NCBI GenBank assembly: GCA_964387585.1 | Contig: CAYLWW010000086.1 | Coordinates: 1 to 5,324, forward strand | Origin: CAYLWW01 sp964387585 | GTDB taxonomy: Bacteria; Pseudomonadota; Alphaproteobacteria; Rickettsiales; Midichloriaceae | Direction: 5' to 3' | DNA length: 5,324 nt | Made by a program: the position numbers and the translations under genes | Notes under the pieces: generated by a model | Database searches by the model: none | Told to the model about the DNA's origin: nothing | Seen by the model: only the letters and a program-made list of their open reading frames with translations | Shown here: positions 4,849 to 5,324 of the stretch, in pieces | Numbering within the stretch: the stretch's first letter is position 1 | Layout: each line of letters begins with the position of its first letter

Positions 4849-4854
4849 GTAGGT
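4843..4854 (+). repeat. Three tandem AGGT units at a gene junction
   Basis: AGGT is repeated three times without a break, spanning the TAG stop (4846-4848) of one gene and the space before the ATG of the next at 4856. The Shine-Dalgarno GGGAGG (4840-4845) lies 10 nt from that ATG, so gain or loss of a unit would change the spacing and could tune translation. It is short, and variation is not shown. Confidence 0.5.
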
Positions 4855-4855
4855 T

Positions 4856-5278
4856 ATGAAAAAAAGAGAATGCAAAACAAAGGAAGTAGAGTTATTAGAA
4901 AAAGAAATAAGGGATTTAAAATTTAGCCTAGATATTGCAGAATCAGCACTGGATCATTTATTGCAATCAAAATTTATTAGATCGTTTAGAATGATGAATG
5001 GCAATGGTGGATTTGTTAGACCAATTGACGAGGCTGATAGAATTGCTTATGGAAATGATACATCACTAAGTGACGGAGGAGTATTTGAACTACAAAAGAA
5101 ATTAAAAGAAAGTAATTCAGACGAAGATTTGCATATCATTTATAACCACAAGGTTATAATAATCAGATTTGATAGAATCCAAACGATTGAATATAAAGAA
5201 TCATTAACTGCTTTATTCAAGGATCAAGGGATTGTATGCATTATACTTGATAGATGTGAGATTGATTATACATGTTAA
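4856..5278 (+). CDS. Hypothetical 140-aa phage protein with N-terminal coiled coil
   Basis: I do not recognise this 140-residue protein. Residues about 8-38 (TKEVELLEKEIRDLKFSLDI, then AESALDHLLQ) are predicted to form a coiled coil. The middle (40-75) is Gly/Asp-rich and probably loops. The C-terminal half has alternating hydrophobic strands (HKVIIIRFDRI at 98-108 and GIVCIILDRCEI at 125-136), suggesting a small alpha/beta domain. There is no signal peptide or membrane span. The start follows a GGGAGG (4840-4845) at the long spacing of 10 nt, across the AGGT repeats. The stop lies inside the start of the next gene. Confidence 0.65.
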   Translation: MKKRECKTKEVELLEKEIRDLKFSLDIAESALDHLLQSKFIRSFRMMNGNGGFVRPIDEADRIAYGNDTSLSDGGVFELQKKLKESNSDEDLHIIYNHKVIIIRFDRIQTIEYKESLTALFKDQGIVCIILDRCEIDYTC

Positions 5279-5324
5279 AATCATGTACCTATTGCCGAAA
5301 AATACACGATAGCCAATTTGTATG
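5272..5324 (+). CDS. Probable HNH endonuclease, N-terminus only
   Basis: An open frame of 17 codons reads MLKSCTYCRKIHDSQFV and runs off the window. The CxxC pair (Cys5, Cys8) followed by IHD is the opening of a common family of phage HNH endonucleases ('SCxYCGRIHD'), in which a further Cys follows at about position 18. The next codon begins TG, which allows Cys. Such HNH proteins often sit just before the terminase genes and assist DNA packaging. The ATG overlaps the previous stop by 7 bp, with no strong ribosome binding site, so coupling is likely. The HNH core itself is not in the window. Confidence 0.65.
   Translation, partial: MLKSCTYCRKIHDSQFV

Noticed and set aside
1..5324. CRISPR array, insertion sequence or integrase attachment site
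   Set aside because: No spacer-like repeat array, transposase, terminal inverted repeats or integrase was seen. The 20-bp-phased repeats are too short and too few for CRISPR.

Overview
The window reads as part of the early/accessory region of a temperate phage or prophage from a low-GC Firmicute, probably a clostridial gut relative. The reasons are the AT-rich sequence, strong AAGGAGG-type ribosome binding sites, genes all on the + strand and packed with ATGA/TAATG overlaps, and a run of small proteins typical of such phages: HTH proteins, orphan C5-cytosine methyltransferases, a DUF4406 protein, Cys-rich mini-proteins and the first codons of an HNH-type protein. A run of ten N (2614-2623) shows that this is a draft assembly.

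Left block (1-1545): four overlapping genes. They are a small HTH protein (20-349), an unrecognised 68-aa protein (346-552), a compact C5-cytosine methyltransferase (549-1211) and a second HTH protein with a Cys-rich tail (1186-1545). The promoter for this block lies outside the window.

Middle block (1546-3848): a repeat-rich intergenic stretch holds an extended -10 promoter and three ATATTAAAA repeats exactly 20 bp apart. It drives a 73-aa protein (1639-1860), a second and different C5 methyltransferase (1851-2836, interrupted by the N gap), a single-pass membrane mini-protein (2833-3015), an SH3-like plus degenerate MazG-like protein (2990-3517) and a DUF4406 protein related to nucleoside deoxyribosyltransferases (3519-3848).

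Right block (3849-5324): a second extended -10 promoter is followed by a roughly 120-nt untranslated leader with two strong nested or consecutive hairpins. After it come a 76-aa protein (4016-4246), two Cys-rich mini-proteins (4262-4423 and 4423-4602), an 81-aa 'KLANYEDLEE' phage protein (4603-4848), a 140-aa unrecognised protein (4856-5278) and the start of a probable HNH endonuclease (5272 to the window edge). In related phages the HNH gene often precedes the packaging genes, so the window probably ends near the early/late boundary.

The two methyltransferases have no restriction endonuclease beside them. The simplest reading is that they modify the phage genome to evade host restriction, with the small HTH proteins acting as regulators or DNA-binding partners. 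The least explained elements are the 20-bp-phased repeats at the middle promoter, the structured leader RNA, and the MazG-like domain that seems to have lost its metal ligands.
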